The notes beneath the pieces are model-generated. The model ran no database searches. It was not told where the DNA came from and worked only from the letters and a program-made list of their open reading frames with translations. Both the position numbers and the translations under genes were made by a program. Source: an uncultured Bacteroidales bacterium (GTDB taxonomy: Bacteria > Bacteroidota > Bacteroidia > Bacteroidales > Paludibacteraceae). From it: DNA of 64,000 nt. Below are positions 17,171 to 26,200 of this stretch, piece by piece; within the stretch, counting starts at the first letter, position 1, and the number at the start of each line of letters is the position of its first letter. Location: NCBI GenBank assembly GCA_902766045.1, contig CACXCA010000002.1, forward strand, positions 1 to 64,000. The letters run 5' to 3'.

Positions 17171-17755
17171 TTATTCTCCAACAACCACTTTCGCATAACG
17201 GATTACCTTCTCGTTCAACGTATAACCTTTTTGCGTACAATCAATCACTTTTCCTTTCAACTCTTCTGTTGGAGCTGGTATTCTTGCTATTGCTTCATGA
17301 AAATCTGTATCAAACTCTTTTGCCTCCGTATCAATGGCCTTAACACCATTTTGAGCCAAGAATGAAATAAACTTATTGTAAATCAGATCTACACCTTCTT
17401 TTACTGATTCTGTATCTGTTGCAGTCTCCATCGCTTTTAAAGCACGTTCAAAGTCATCTATCAACGGTAGAATATTATTAAATATATTTTCTCCCGCCGA
17501 CTTGATTAACTCTGACTTCTCTTTCAGCATTCGTTTCTTGTAATTATCAAAGTCTGCATACAAACGCAAATAATCATTATGCATTGTCTCACATTTCTCC
17601 TTCAATTTTTCAATTTCTGCCGAATTGTCAGACTCATTTACCTCATTGGTTTCATTCTGCTCTGTTGATTCTTCTGAGGCTTGCACATCTTCTTGACTGT
17701 TAATATTGTCATTTACAGACACTTGTTCATCTTTTTCTTTTTCTGAATCCATCAT
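17171..17755 (-). CDS. grpE: Nucleotide exchange factor GrpE
   Basis: 194 residues. An acidic, disordered N-terminus (~1-45) leads into a long coiled coil (IEKLKEKCETMHNDYLRLYADFDNYKKRM) and the C-terminal beta-domain (GVDLIYNKFISFLAQNGVKAID, GYTLNEKVIRYAKVVVGE). It releases ADP from DnaK. It is the first gene of the grpE-dnaJ operon. Upstream lies a 16-bp direct repeat (17843-17890) that may mediate heat-shock control. Confidence 0.95.
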   Translation of the reverse strand: MMDSEKEKDEQVSVNDNINSQEDVQASEESTEQNETNEVNESDNSAEIEKLKEKCETMHNDYLRLYADFDNYKKRMLKEKSELIKSAGENIFNNILPLIDDFERALKAMETATDTESVKEGVDLIYNKFISFLAQNGVKAIDTEAKEFDTDFHEAIARIPAPTEELKGKVIDCTQKGYTLNEKVIRYAKVVVGE

Positions 17756-17842
17756 ATTATTAATTTTTTTCTATTCATTCTAATTCATTCATTTTATACT
17801 ATTTATAGTATATCAATTTGTTTGCCACAACAAAAAAAAGTA

Positions 17843-17890
17843 CATTTTGGCAGATTTTCACACATCATCACCTTCATTTTGGCAGATTTT
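17843..17890. repeat. 16-bp direct repeat upstream of grpE-dnaJ
   Basis: CATTTTGGCAGATTTT occurs identically at 17843-17858 and 17875-17890, 32 bp apart start to start. It lies ~90-135 bp upstream of grpE. The spacing (about three helical turns) fits a pair of operator sites on one face of the DNA. Confidence 0.7.
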
Positions 17891-17971
17891 ATCTGTTGTT
17901 GATATGATTATTTAAAGCAGGAGCAATAGATTTATCCGTGGAATTTTTGAGTTTATTTTGATTTCCATTTT

Positions 17972-17999
17972 GTAGAAACGCACGGCCGTGCGTCTCTAT
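17972..17999. repeat. Palindromic REP-like repeat, core variant
   Basis: Same outer arms as the other copies (GTAGA.ACGCA and TGCGTCTCTA) but a CGGCCG centre in place of ATGCAT. The centre is still perfectly self-complementary. One arm base (A for G at the sixth position) and the final base depart from the consensus. Confidence 0.8.
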
Positions 18000-18048
18000 A
18001 AAATTGTATTTTCACATTAAAAAGTTCTCCATTTCCATCAAAAATCTT

Positions 18049-18056
18049 TACATTTG
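18049..18056 (+). promoter_or_regulatory. Promoter -7 element of iorA
   Basis: TACATTTG, 40 bp upstream of the start codon. No clear TTG at -33. Confidence 0.5.
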
Positions 18057-18095
18057 CAAGTGTATAGATATTATATGAACAAAAATAATATATAG

Positions 18096-19688
18096 ATGAA
18101 AGAATTGTTATTAGCTGATGAAGCAATTGCACAAGGTGCAATAGATGGTGGATTATCTGGTGTCTATGCATACCCAGGAACCCCATCTACTGAAATCACA
18201 GAGTATATACAAAACTCTAAGCAAGCTAAAGAAAGAAACATCCATAGCCATTGGTCTTCTAATGAAAAGACTGCAATGGAAAGTGCATTAGGTATGTCTT
18301 ATGCCGGTAAACGTTCTCTGGTCTGCATGAAACATGTCGGTATGAATGTTGCAGCTGACTGTTTTGTCAACACTGCCATCACCGGTGTTAATGGTGGTAT
18401 GATGGTATTAGCGGCTGATGATCCATCTATGCACTCTTCTCAAAATGAACAGGATTCTCGTTTCTATGGCAACTTTGCCATGATTCCAATGTTCGAACCA
18501 TCTAATCAACAAGAAGCCTATGACATGGCTTACAACGGCTTTGAATTATCAGAGAAATTAGGATACCCTGTTTTAATGCGTATTGTAACTCGCTTGGCAC
18601 ACTCAAGATCTGGCGTTGAACGAAAAGAGACAAAAGCTGAGAATAAAAACAGCGTACCTGCAGATCCTCGTCAATTTGTATTATTGCCAGCAATCGCACG
18701 TCGCAGATACCAAATATTGTTAGATACTCAGGCTGCCATTCTTCAAGAGTCTGAAAACTCAATATACAATAAATACATCGATGGAAAAAACAAAAAAATA
18801 GGGGTGGTTGCCTGCGGTATAGGCTTTAATTATTTAAATGAAATATTCCCTAACGGCTGTGAATACCCAGTTGTTAAAGTTTCTCAATATCCATTACCTA
18901 AAAAGCTGATAGACAGACTAGCAAGTGAATGCGAATCTATTATGGTATTAGAAGATGGATACCCATTCGTAGAAAATCAGCTAAAGGGATTCTTCGAAAG
19001 CAAGACAATCAAAGGTCGTTTGGATGGTTCTCTTCCTCGTACCGGTGAATTAGACCCTGATTCAGTCGGAAAAGCATTCGGAAAGGTTAACTCTATTACG
19101 TATCAACAACCATCTGTTGTTAAGATGCGTCCGCCACAAATGTGTCAAGGATGTAGCCACCGTGATATGTATGAAGCTCTTAATGAAGTATTGCGTGCAT
19201 ATCCAGATAGCAAAGTGTTCGGTGATATAGGTTGTTATACGTTGGGAGCATTGCCACCTTACCAAGCAATCAACTCTTGTGTCGATATGGGTGCCTCTAT
19301 CACTATGGCAAAAGGTGCTGCTGATGCAGGACTTTATCCTGCTGTAGCAGTTATCGGAGATTCCACTTTCACACATTCAGGTATGACAGGACTATTGGAT
19401 GCTGTCAACGAAGATGCCAACATCACCGTTGTTATTTCTGACAATGAGACAACCGCGATGACGGGCGGACAAGATTCTCAGGGTACTGGTAAAATTGAAT
19501 CCATCTGTCTGGGATTAGGTGTAAAACCAGAACACCTTCGCGTATTTGTTCCGCTAAAGAAAAATTACGACGAGATGCTCAAAATCATTAAAGAAGAAAT
19601 TGAGTATAAAGGTCTTTCTGTCATTATTCCTAGAAGAGAATGTATTCAAACTATGACTAGAAAACACAAGGCTGCTGCAAAAAAATAG
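18096..19688 (+). CDS. iorA: Indolepyruvate ferredoxin oxidoreductase, alpha subunit
   Basis: 530 residues. The N-terminal pyrimidine-binding/transketolase-like part (AYPGTPSTEITEYI, HWSSNEKTAMESALGMSYAG) is followed by a C-terminal TPP-binding part (MCQGCSHRDMYEAL, GDSTFTHSG with the downstream SDNETTAMTGG metal/TPP motif). The enzyme oxidatively decarboxylates aryl pyruvates from aromatic amino acids to aryl-acetyl-CoA, passing electrons to ferredoxin. The C-terminal [4Fe-4S] domain of archaeal IorA is absent: the protein ends shortly after RRECIQTM with no CxxCxxC array. The beta subunit gene, often adjacent, is not in the window. It has its own terminator downstream and thus looks monocistronic. 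Confidence 0.85.
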   Translation: MKELLLADEAIAQGAIDGGLSGVYAYPGTPSTEITEYIQNSKQAKERNIHSHWSSNEKTAMESALGMSYAGKRSLVCMKHVGMNVAADCFVNTAITGVNGGMMVLAADDPSMHSSQNEQDSRFYGNFAMIPMFEPSNQQEAYDMAYNGFELSEKLGYPVLMRIVTRLAHSRSGVERKETKAENKNSVPADPRQFVLLPAIARRRYQILLDTQAAILQESENSIYNKYIDGKNKKIGVVACGIGFNYLNEIFPNGCEYPVVKVSQYPLPKKLIDRLASECESIMVLEDGYPFVENQLKGFFESKTIKGRLDGSLPRTGELDPDSVGKAFGKVNSITYQQPSVVKMRPPQMCQGCSHRDMYEALNEVLRAYPDSKVFGDIGCYTLGALPPYQAINSCVDMGASITMAKGAADAGLYPAVAVIGDSTFTHSGMTGLLDAVNEDANITVVISDNETTAMTGGQDSQGTGKIESICLGLGVKPEHLRVFVPLKKNYDEMLKIIKEEIEYKGLSVIIPRRECIQTMTRKHKAAAKK

Positions 19689-19701
19689 CCTTTACAATAC
19701 A

Positions 19702-19737
19702 AAATAGCAGGAATCAATATGATTTCTGCTATTTTTC
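19702..19737 (+). terminator. Terminator of iorA
   Basis: AAATAGCAG.AATC pairs with GATT.CTGCTATTT around an AATAT loop (one mismatch), followed by T residues, 13 bp after the stop codon. Confidence 0.8.
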
Positions 19738-19822
19738 TACCTTTTTCATCCATTTAAAATCTACTAATATACCTGATTTATACAAACCTGTTATTTCTTA
19801 ACTTTTTTAATACGTTGTTTTT

Positions 19823-20566
19823 ATGCAATTGGAAAAAATTTTATTCCTTGACGTTGAGACTGTCTCTCAAACAGAATTATATAGTGAACTAAGCGAAGAT
19901 CAAGCAGCTTTATGGCAAGATAAGTTTAATCAAATCAAGAACAGAGCTCCTGAAAAATATTCAGATGATAGCAATGCCGAAAATTCTTTGTCTGACATGG
20001 CTTTATTCGCTGAATTTGGACGTATCGTATGCATTTCCATGGGATTCCTATACAAAGAAGAAAATGAATGGCATATACGCGTAAAATCAATCTACGGAGA
20101 CCACGAAGAAAAGATTCTCCAAGAATTTGCCACTATCTTACGTAAATTATACGCTAGAAATTATCTATTATGTGGTCATAATATTCGGGAATTTGATGTT
20201 CCATATATCGCAAGGAGGATGATTATTAATAACATTCAATTACCTCAACTCATCCTTAATGCACAAAGAAAGAAGTGGGAGAGTCCGGTCATTGACACTA
20301 TGGAGATGTGGAAATTCGGTGACTATAAGCATTTTACAACACTCAAACTATTGTGTAACATACTCCACATTCCTTCTCCAAAAAATGATATGGAAGGTCA
20401 TGATGTCTATCGTGTCTTCTATCAAGAAAAAAACTTAGAGAGAATCTCTTCTTATTGTCAAAATGATGTCATCGCAACAATACAAGTATTTTTGAAACTA
20501 TCTGGATTTCAAACAATTGCAGAAGACAAGATTGAGTGTTTACACACAAAACCGTTCTTAGTATAA
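19823..20566 (+). CDS. Predicted 3'-5' exonuclease, PolB-exonuclease-like (DEDDy)
   Basis: 247 residues with the three exonuclease motifs of the DEDD superfamily: FLDVETV (Exo I, ~9), CGHNIREFDVPYIARRM (Exo II, ~115) and YCQNDVIATIQVF (Exo III with the Tyr of the DEDDy type, ~213). It corresponds to the stand-alone PolB-exonuclease-like family (DNA_pol_B_exo2). It has no polymerase domain. A role in DNA repair or RNA trimming is inferred. It is transcribed separately from iorA, which ends in its own terminator. Confidence 0.8.
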   Translation: MQLEKILFLDVETVSQTELYSELSEDQAALWQDKFNQIKNRAPEKYSDDSNAENSLSDMALFAEFGRIVCISMGFLYKEENEWHIRVKSIYGDHEEKILQEFATILRKLYARNYLLCGHNIREFDVPYIARRMIINNIQLPQLILNAQRKKWESPVIDTMEMWKFGDYKHFTTLKLLCNILHIPSPKNDMEGHDVYRVFYQEKNLERISSYCQNDVIATIQVFLKLSGFQTIAEDKIECLHTKPFLV

Positions 20567-20650
20567 ATTCTAATAGGGAAAGAATACAGACACATCATTT
20601 GCAGAAAAAACATTTTAACATTTTTTATAAAAAAAAAGTTGCTTATAAAT

Positions 20651-20681
20651 TTGTTGTTTTATGTTATATAACATAATTTTG
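20651..20681 (+). promoter_or_regulatory. Strong-looking promoter of the small-peptide transcript
   Basis: TTG at 20651-20653 and 20654-20656, then TAATTTTG at 20674-20681 (17-20 bp spacing). Between the elements is ATGTTATATAACAT, a 14-bp perfect palindrome that could bind a regulator. Predicted transcription start is near 20688. Confidence 0.65.
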
Positions 20682-20726
20682 CAACACAATTAAAAAACAG
20701 ATAACAATTTAAATTTATACAAAAAC

Positions 20727-20786
20727 ATGGCTTGTCTTAATATGATTATTCTTGCAATTATCAGCAAGTATGCTCCTAAAAACTAA
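20727..20786 (+). CDS. Candidate 19-residue hydrophobic peptide
   Basis: ATG GCT TGT CTT ... AAC TAA encodes MACLNMIILAIISKYAPKN: a short hydrophobic core and a basic end, like tiny membrane peptides. It sits ~40 nt into a short transcript that has its own promoter and terminator and is separate from both neighbours. I do not recognise a family. It may be a small membrane-active peptide, or the transcript may be a regulatory RNA with a fortuitous frame. Confidence 0.4.
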   Translation: MACLNMIILAIISKYAPKN

Positions 20787-20827
20787 GATGTTCTTTAGAA
20801 GTTTTAAAAGTTAATAGTAATTTGTTC

Positions 20828-20866
20828 ACGCATTCGATAGTTTAATATTGAATGCGTTGTTGTTTT
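20828..20866 (+). terminator. Terminator of the small-peptide transcript
   Basis: ACGCATTC and GAATGCGT pair around a 14-base AT-rich loop, followed by TGTTGTTTTT. With the upstream promoter it delimits a transcript of roughly 180 nt. Confidence 0.7.
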
Positions 20867-20894
20867 TAAGAACAATATCGTTACGAGCATTAAA

Positions 20895-20927
20895 CAAAAA
20901 AAAGGCGATTCAGTTACGAATCGCCTT
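20895..20927 (-). terminator. Terminator of the DUF1508 gene
   Basis: On the minus strand AAGGCGATTC, a 6-base loop, GAATCGCCTT, then a run of T. Confidence 0.85.
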
Positions 20928-20948
20928 GTGTGTAATAAGAAAACGTCT

Positions 20949-21329
20949 TTACTCTGCTGATTTATCTTCAACTGCAGCTTCAGGAGCGTTCTTTTTTACT
21001 GATTCAATACCATTCATGCATCCAGATTTAGCTTTATAGCCTTCTCCCGTAGCGATGATTTCACCATTTGATGCTTTTAAGCGGAAACGGAATTCTCCAG
21101 CTTTATCTGTATATACTTCAAACTTAGGATTCTTTGCAGTCTCAAATCCTTCAACTGTCTGATCTTCAATATTGGCAGCTAATACATTCTTTTTAACACT
21201 TTCAATGCCATTTTTGCAAGTAGCCAATGATTTATAAACCTGAGAATTAGCAATAACCTCACCATTTCCTGCTTTCAGAACGAAATTAAAACCTCCATTA
21301 GAAGTTGCACTGATTACGAATTTACCCAT
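20949..21329 (-). CDS. DUF1508 (YegP-family) protein, two-repeat form
   Basis: 126 residues comprising two copies of the DUF1508 module: residues ~1-52 (FVISATSNGGFNFVLKAGNG, CKNGIESVKKN) and ~66-115 (FEVYTDKAGEFRFRLKASNG, CMNGIESVKKN). The tandem arrangement is the usual YegP architecture. The biochemical function of the family is not established. It is monocistronic, with its own terminator. Confidence 0.85.
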   Translation of the reverse strand: MGKFVISATSNGGFNFVLKAGNGEVIANSQVYKSLATCKNGIESVKKNVLAANIEDQTVEGFETAKNPKFEVYTDKAGEFRFRLKASNGEIIATGEGYKAKSGCMNGIESVKKNAPEAAVEDKSAE

Positions 21330-21520
21330 GTTTTTAAGATTTTAAGATATTAAAGTTATTATTGTTTATTTCTATCCTTATACAAGCAAATTAAATAAAT
21401 TCTTTTGAAAAAGAAAAATCTTTCGGCATTTATTTTTTATTCAACTAATATTTCGTGTGTTTTCATTGTTAATTCTATCCATAGACAAACAATAAAATTC
21501 TTTGTTTGGCAAAAAATCAC

Positions 21521-21528
21521 TAACTTTG
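21521..21528 (+). promoter_or_regulatory. Promoter -7 element for the nucleotidyltransferase gene
   Basis: TAACTTTG, predicting transcription from about 21535. TTG triplets lie upstream at 21502 and 21506, with shorter spacing than usual. The element lies inside an upstream open extension of the gene, so translation from ATG 21405 is unlikely. Confidence 0.5.
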
Positions 21529-21551
21529 TATTCTTAAATGAAAGTTATAGA

Positions 21552-22979
21552 GTGGAAGATTTTAAAAGTATCTTATCAAAGGATAAAATATTTACATTAA
21601 TTTCTAATGTTGCTGACTCATTAGGAGTGGAATGCTACGTAATCGGAGGTTATGTACGTGATATATTTTTAAATAGACCATCAAAAGATATTGATATAGT
21701 TGTTATAGGGAGTGGAATCAAAGTAGCTGAAGCTTTTTCTAAAGTGTGGAAACATAGCACCATCAATGTTTTTAAGAACTTTGGCACGGCTCAAGTCAAG
21801 TCTCAAAATCAAGAAGTAGAATTCGTAGGGGCTCGAAAAGAATCTTATCGTTCTGACTCCAGAAATCCTATCGTGGAAGATGGCACTCTGGAAGATGACC
21901 AAAACCGACGTGACTTCACTATCAATGCTTTGGCCTTATGTTTAAATAAAGATCGTTTTGGTGAATTGGTGGACCCTTTCAATGGGGTGCAAGACATCAA
22001 TAATAAGATCATACAAACACCGACGGATCCAAACATCACCTTTAGTGACGATCCTTTACGTATGATGAGATGCATTCGCTTTGCTACTCAACTCTCATTC
22101 TATATCGAACAAAACACATTCGAAGCTATCTCTAAAATGAAGCAACGAATTAACATTGTATCGGGTGAACGTATTGTTGACGAACTTAATAAAATCATGG
22201 CGTCTCCTAAGCCATCCATCGGATTTGAACTAATGGAACGTTGTGGACTGCTCGAACTCATCATTCCTGAAATCCATGCATTAACAGGAACGGAAGAAAA
22301 GGATGGTAAAGGACACAAAGATAACTTTCTCCACACCATGCAGGTACTAGACTCTGTCGCTCTGCAATCAGAGGATATTTGGCTTCGTTGGGCAGCTCTT
22401 TTTCATGATGTCGGTAAACCCGCCACAAAAAAATGGATTAATAATATCGGATGGACATTCTACAACCACAATTATGTTGGAGGAAAGATGATCCCTAAGA
22501 TTTTCAAAAGGATGAAATTTCCAACAAACGACAGAATGAAGTTTGTCCAGAAAATGGTACTGCTACATATGCGTCCGATTGCCTTGGTGGAAGACGAAGT
22601 GACCGATTCTGCCGTTCGTCGTCTGTTATTTGATGCGGGCGACGATATTGAATCTCTAATGATCCTGTGTCAGGCTGATATCACATCTAAGAATGCTGAG
22701 AAAGTGAAACGATTCCACGAAAACTACAAGATAGTGGAACAGAAGATGAAAGATATCGAAGAAAAAGATAGAGTACGTAATTTTCAACCGCCTGTCTCAG
22801 GAGAGGAAATCATGCAAACTTTCAACTTATCGCCTTGCGCTTTAGTAGGGCAGTTGAAAAATGAGATAAAAGATGCCATCTTAGACGGCATCATCCCTAA
22901 CGAACATGATCAGGCTTTTCAATATATGCTTAAACAGGCAAAAGAATTGAAACTTGAACCCGTAAATTCAAAAATATAA
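21552..22979 (+). CDS. CCA-adding/poly(A) polymerase-type tRNA nucleotidyltransferase with HD domain
   Basis: About 475 residues if translated from GTG 21552. The class II nucleotidyltransferase head reads GGYVRDIFLNRPSKDIDIVVIG with the catalytic DxD; then come the motif DDPLRMMRCIRFATQL and an HD phosphohydrolase domain (LRWAALFHDVGKPATKKW). These enzymes add or repair the CCA end of tRNA or polyadenylate RNA; sequence alone does not separate the two. An in-frame ATG exists at 21405, but it would add 49 hydrophobic residues unlike the family and lies upstream of a promoter element. A small basic gene follows 11 bp downstream. Confidence 0.88.
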   Translation: MEDFKSILSKDKIFTLISNVADSLGVECYVIGGYVRDIFLNRPSKDIDIVVIGSGIKVAEAFSKVWKHSTINVFKNFGTAQVKSQNQEVEFVGARKESYRSDSRNPIVEDGTLEDDQNRRDFTINALALCLNKDRFGELVDPFNGVQDINNKIIQTPTDPNITFSDDPLRMMRCIRFATQLSFYIEQNTFEAISKMKQRINIVSGERIVDELNKIMASPKPSIGFELMERCGLLELIIPEIHALTGTEEKDGKGHKDNFLHTMQVLDSVALQSEDIWLRWAALFHDVGKPATKKWINNIGWTFYNHNYVGGKMIPKIFKRMKFPTNDRMKFVQKMVLLHMRPIALVEDEVTDSAVRRLLFDAGDDIESLMILCQADITSKNAEKVKRFHENYKIVEQKMKDIEEKDRVRNFQPPVSGEEIMQTFNLSPCALVGQLKNEIKDAILDGIIPNEHDQAFQYMLKQAKELKLEPVNSKI

Positions 22980-22990
22980 CCTCATATCGT

Positions 22991-23179
22991 ATGGACGGAA
23001 TAGATTATATCATTCAACATGGCACTGTTTTTCATAAATCTTCTGAAAAACAAGAGGACAAGAAAATAAAAACAAAAGCGAAGAAAACAACCTATATAAA
23101 GGGTGCTCATGGCTCTGGTTCTGCCAAAATGAAAGCAGAATACAGAAGAAAAAGGCAAAACAGAAACAAAAAAGGTTAA
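22991..23179 (+). CDS. Small basic protein, unknown
   Basis: 62 residues, strongly basic in the second half (KIKTKAKKTTYIKG, EYRRKRQNRNKKG), with no signal peptide or membrane span. It begins 11 bp after the nucleotidyltransferase gene and is probably co-transcribed. The composition suggests RNA or ribosome binding, which is only inference. It is short, but the translation-like context and the lack of a competing frame favour a real gene. Confidence 0.55.
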   Translation: MDGIDYIIQHGTVFHKSSEKQEDKKIKTKAKKTTYIKGAHGSGSAKMKAEYRRKRQNRNKKG

Positions 23180-23233
23180 GGGTGAGTTCTATAAATTCAC
23201 CGTTTACATAAATTTACAGAAATTTTATTTGAT

Positions 23234-26200
23234 ATGATGAAAAAAAAGGCGTTTGTCATATTTTTTCTTCTATCTACTGTATTCATTCTCAAAACCTATT
23301 CCTATACAGTACAGAATGGATGTCCTGATTTTTCGGATATCCAGAAATCGTATGTAGAAGGTTATACTGGTGATTTTTCTGATCCATTCCAACAAAATGG
23401 TATCACCGATGGGCGCCATACACTGATTTCTGAAAAAGAATTTGACGAGAATACAGGTTCCCAACTTAGTACATTGCCACCTGGCGAAACACGAGCAATC
23501 CGTTTGGGAAACGACAAAATCGGAGGGGAAGCTGAGGCTATCGTCTATCACTTCATTGTTGATCCTGACAACTCATTATTATTCATCAATTTCGCAGTAG
23601 TTCTAGAGGATCCTGGACATGATTTCATCTACCAGCCTCGATTCGTCATTCGTATCACCGACAAACAAGGAAAACTAGTCTCCGATTGCTCAGAGTATGA
23701 TGTCTCTGCAGCTGCTGGTCTTTCTGGTTTCAAAGATTATTTAGGTGGTCATACGGCAGTCAGATGGCGTGATTGGACTAAAGTCGGACTCGACTTAACA
23801 CCGTTTGCTAATCAAGAAGTTCAAGTTCAGTTCATCACCTATGATTGCGCCCTGATGGGTCACTTCGGATATGCTTATTTCACAGCTCATTGTGCGCCAA
23901 ACAAACTAGAAATAAAAGGATGTACGGGAACAAGTTTCACCGTATCTGCTCCCGATGGATTTGCTTCTTATCTATGGGATAACGGAGACACAACACGGAC
24001 AACCACTCGACAGATAACGACAGACAACATGGCTATTAATTGCCTTATAACCTCTGTTACGGGTTGTTCCTTCACGCAAAGTGCATCCATTTCTTCATCG
24101 GTTCCAGAGACAGAGACATTCTTCAAAGACACCATCTGTCAAGGGGAACCTTATAACAAACATTATTTTAATTTACCACCACAATACACGACTGGGACAA
24201 CCATCTATCACAATAGTATTTTTGACCCAAGTACATGTTCCGAAACAACCGAGATTCAACTAGAATTAACCATCTTACAGCAATTCTATGAAATCAATGC
24301 AGCGATCTGCGAAGGTGAGGATTTCGACAAATATGGATTCCATATCGTTCAACCGCCAGTTGGAACCTATTTTGACACATTACGTTTTTCTCATAATGAA
24401 ACACGTAGATGTGACAGTATTGTATGTCTGAAACTGACCATCAATGAAAGCTTAAACCTTTCTCAGAGTCTAATAGGAGATGCATCTCCTTGTACTGGAG
24501 TAGCCACTCCATACTATGTTGATGCCGACAATAACTCCACCTCATATTCATGGGAGATACCAGACAATGCAGTCATAATGAATGGTAAATCATCGCCTCA
24601 GATCCTACTTTACTTCACAAGTGACGAACCAGGCAGAATCGTTCTAAAAGGTGAAAACGGCTGTGGTACAGGGGCTGTTCCTTTTGATGTCAAGCCAAAG
24701 CTCTCACATCATATCTTCATTGAAGATACCGCTTGCGTCAATCAATATTACAACAAATACAATTTCAATCTTGGAAAACAAACAACAACAGGCTATTATA
24801 CCTACACACAGAACCTACAAACCTCCTCTGGCTGTGACAGCACCATCGTATTGGCACTCTCAGTGTTCAATACTCCTAATGTATGGATTGAAATGGAAGA
24901 CAACAAACAGCTGCTTTGTGCCTCCGACAGAGTCTTATTACAAGCCAAAGGGGAGGGTAGTAACTATCTGATTCACACATGTGATTCTCTTCCTGTCACT
25001 GTAGGTGACGTATATTGTAAAGATGGGTCAATCAAACATTTGAATCAATATGACACGAACTCAAATCAAGCAGCAGGTGTTGTGTTTTTCGTCAGTCCTG
25101 ATTATCAATATGCCTTAGTGGCTGATATTAGAAATTTATATCACAGAGATCGAATTTCATGGGGTGTATATGGATATGACATTCCAAATCTTACGAATCA
25201 GACGGAAGTCAGAAAAGTTACTAACGACCAAGATGGATACAGCAACACAGCCATCATACGCATGACAGGCGATGCTTCTTCTTATCCTGCCGCATGGGCT
25301 GTTGATTTCGAAAACGGATGGTATCTACCTGCCATCGGCGAACTCAGACTGCTGTATGCCTCAATTCACGAAATAAACAAAACGCTTTCCGTAATTGGTG
25401 GTAACGAGATGCCGTCCAACACCAACGATTCATCATTCCCATTTAACTATTATTCATCCACCGAACTATCTGCTTACTATTTCTGTGTAGTGACTCAAAC
25501 AGGAGAGATTCAAGGAAATGGTAAAATCGGCAACCTAGGAAGCATTCGTCAAATCCGCTCTGTTAAACTACCGGAAATGAAACTTCCTTCCGTAAAAATA
25601 GGGGACATAGTTCAAAATGAATATGGAGAAAAAGGTATGGTCTTTCACTTAAACGACGATGGCCGTTCTGGTTTGATGTTGAATCTGACGGAAGACACAT
25701 TCTATTACCAATTTTCTCCAGACACATTTGACATACCTGAATGGCAACACCACTCAACTGCTAGTAGTCCTTATTTTTTGGAACTCGCAGCTCATGAAGA
25801 TTGGGACGGAGAAGCCAATACAGAAATACTCAAAAAAAGTATTCCGCAAGACGAAAACTATGCTATCTGTCATGTAGATACCGATAAAGGTTGGTTTATA
25901 CCATCAGCAGGCCAACTTGATGAGATATACTCTTTGTTATTCATCTTAGACTCTGCCTTGGTTAAACATAATGCCCAAACCATGTTCTATGATCACTATT
26001 GGAGTAGCACAAGAAATGATGTAAATACAGTATGGTCATACGATATGGCTTTCGGCAATCCTGATGTGTCATTCAGGAATGAATGGAACGCTTTGCGAAC
26101 AATTTCTAAATTCACCTATTGTGAACCTTATGCAGAGGTAACAGACTCTTCTATATCATTTCAATGGAACACAGGAGAAACCACTCCTTATTTGGAAATA

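Larger units (their letters stand above)
17756..18095. other. Divergent region between grpE and iorA
   Basis: 340 bp with a small hairpin (ATACTA/TAGTAT around 17796-17811), a 16-bp direct repeat (17843-17890), a palindromic repeat variant (17972-17999) and the iorA promoter element (18049-18056). No gene was seen. Confidence 0.6.
20567..20948. other. Intergenic region with a small independent transcription unit
   Basis: 382 bp containing a full promoter (20651-20681), a 19-codon open frame (20727-20786), a plus-strand terminator (20828-20866) and the terminator of the downstream minus-strand DUF1508 gene (20895-20927). Confidence 0.6.

Noticed and set aside
20688-20866. 6S RNA-like small RNA
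   Set aside because: The length is suitable, but the 5' and 3' parts do not pair into the long interrupted hairpin expected of 6S RNA.
23181-23201. Hairpin GGTGAGTT/AATTCACC as a terminator after the small basic gene
   Set aside because: The stem is short with a wobble pair and lacks a T-run, so I did not call it.
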